Below are positions 5,175 through 5,847 of a DNA stretch of 5,847 bases, piece after piece; within the stretch, counting starts at the first letter, position 1, and each line of letters begins with the position of its first letter. Position numbers and translations under genes: made by a program. The stretch spans positions 1 through 5,847 of the forward strand of contig SLBE01000069.1 in assembly GCA_007126465.1 (NCBI GenBank), read 5' to 3'. The stretch is from Syntrophomonadaceae bacterium. Lineage in GTDB: Bacteria; Bacillota; Dethiobacteria; DTU022. The notes under the pieces were generated by a model, which had not been told where the DNA came from, did not search any database, and saw only the letters and a program-made list of their open reading frames with translations.

Positions 5175-5847
5175 CCAGGGTTTCCTCGCGCCGACGCTCG
5201 CAGGAGGGGTCCATCCCCCTCGTGCTGCTCGCAGCCATCGTCGTCGGCGGCCTCATCATCGCCCTCTACATCGACGTGTCGACGGGGCAGCGACTCGCGA
5301 GCGCCGACCGGGACTTCCATCAGGCCGTGCAGGTCGCAGACGCCGGGCTCCAGGAGGCCTTCACGGTGTTGTCGCTGCTCGATCCTGCTGATCGCCCGGA
5401 CATCGGGGAGCTCTACGTGAGCGACACGACCGGGACACTTGGCGCCGGTGAGTACGAGTGGACCGCGACCAGGGTCGGGACCAACCTGTGGGAGGTGCGG
5501 TCCGTTGGCGTCTTCGGGGTCCACACACGGACACTCGAGGCGGGGATGGGGCCCCTGTATCTGTTCGGGCTGGCAGCGTTCGGGGACATCCTGATCGAGC
5601 TCCGCGGCGCGAACGATGCGGACTCCTATCCCGGTGGCGGCAAGGGCAACGTCGGTTCGAACAACCAGGTCACGCTACGAGGCAACGCGACGGTCGACTG
5701 GGTCTATCGGTACGGGGGTGCGGCGTACAACGGCGGCGGGATCATCCGCTCAGGTGGCGGGATCGAGACCGGAGACCTACAGATCCTGCCGGATCTCGGC
5801 AGCGAGGCGTACGCGCCGGGTGGGGACTGCGATCCGGACGACCCCGA
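5171..5847 (+). CDS. PilX-like pilus assembly protein, C-terminally truncated by window end
   Basis: An open frame of 225 codons starts at ATG 5171 (ATGA overlap with the preceding gene; SD GGAG at 5161-5164, 6-nt spacer) and has no stop before the window ends. It has a basic N-terminus (RRRSQEG), a hydrophobic helix (about 14-33) and an amphipathic segment DRDFHQAVQVADAGLQEAF (about 46-64), matching the PilX/GspK-type pattern of a minor pilin helix followed by an A-E/D-A-G-L motif. Unlike its two neighbours it has no Glu at +5 after Gly13 (V18 is there). After about residue 137 come Gly/Asn-rich beta-like stretches (GANDADSYPGGGKGNVGSNN, VTLRGNATVD, GGGIIRSGGGIETGD) that suggest a short-strand solenoid, as seen in other actinobacterial PilX-like proteins. 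C220 lies in an acidic DCDPDDP segment. Confidence 0.8.
   Translation, partial: MTRVSSRRRSQEGSIPLVLLAAIVVGGLIIALYIDVSTGQRLASADRDFHQAVQVADAGLQEAFTVLSLLDPADRPDIGELYVSDTTGTLGAGEYEWTATRVGTNLWEVRSVGVFGVHTRTLEAGMGPLYLFGLAAFGDILIELRGANDADSYPGGGKGNVGSNNQVTLRGNATVDWVYRYGGAAYNGGGIIRSGGGIETGDLQILPDLGSEAYAPGGDCDPDDP

Overview
This high-GC window, coding almost throughout on the + strand, carries the middle of a type IV pilus (T4P) biogenesis locus. The even GC-rich codon use, GTG/ATG starts, stop-start overlaps and the absence of a PilQ secretin gene after pilO suggest a motile or adhesive actinobacterium of a deep or less common lineage (Acidimicrobiia/Nitriliruptoria-like rather than Streptomyces-like). 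That taxonomic guess rests on gene order and composition only.

Layout: (1) 3-2954 is a tightly coupled assembly-platform operon: pilM (cytoplasmic actin-like ATPase-fold protein), pilN and pilO (bitopic membrane proteins with ferredoxin-like domains), then a 222-residue membrane-anchored protein in the pilP position. This last protein has a transmembrane segment, an RDPFEP motif, a Pro-rich linker and a C-terminal beta domain reminiscent of PilP/GspC. The four genes overlap by ATGA, ATGA and GTGA, each start preceded by a good Shine-Dalgarno (SD) sequence. (2) 2955-3105 is the only real intergenic gap. It holds a tandem 8-bp repeat, inverted repeats, a sequence resembling a FliA/WhiG-type (sigma-28 family) promoter, a 16-bp perfect palindrome and an SD. 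(3) 3106-5847 is a minor-pilin operon: a 469-residue prepilin with a large beta-rich C-terminal region, a 218-residue GspJ/PilW-like prepilin, and a PilX-like protein that runs off the window.

How they work together: PilM docks on the PilN N-terminus (VNLLP motif). PilN/PilO form the membrane alignment platform, and the PilP-like protein probably extends it outward. The minor pilins, two of them with clear prepilin-peptidase sites, likely prime pilus assembly and could form a tip or adhesin complex. The motors (pilB/pilT), pilC, the major pilin and the prepilin peptidase are not in this window and are presumably nearby.

No mobile element, CRISPR array, tRNA or rRNA was seen. Most of the window is a recognisable T4P locus. 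The less ordinary parts are the PilP-like protein in a probable secretin-less context, the large multidomain minor pilin, the even distribution of cysteine pairs among the downstream exported proteins, and the structured putative promoter/leader between the two gene blocks.
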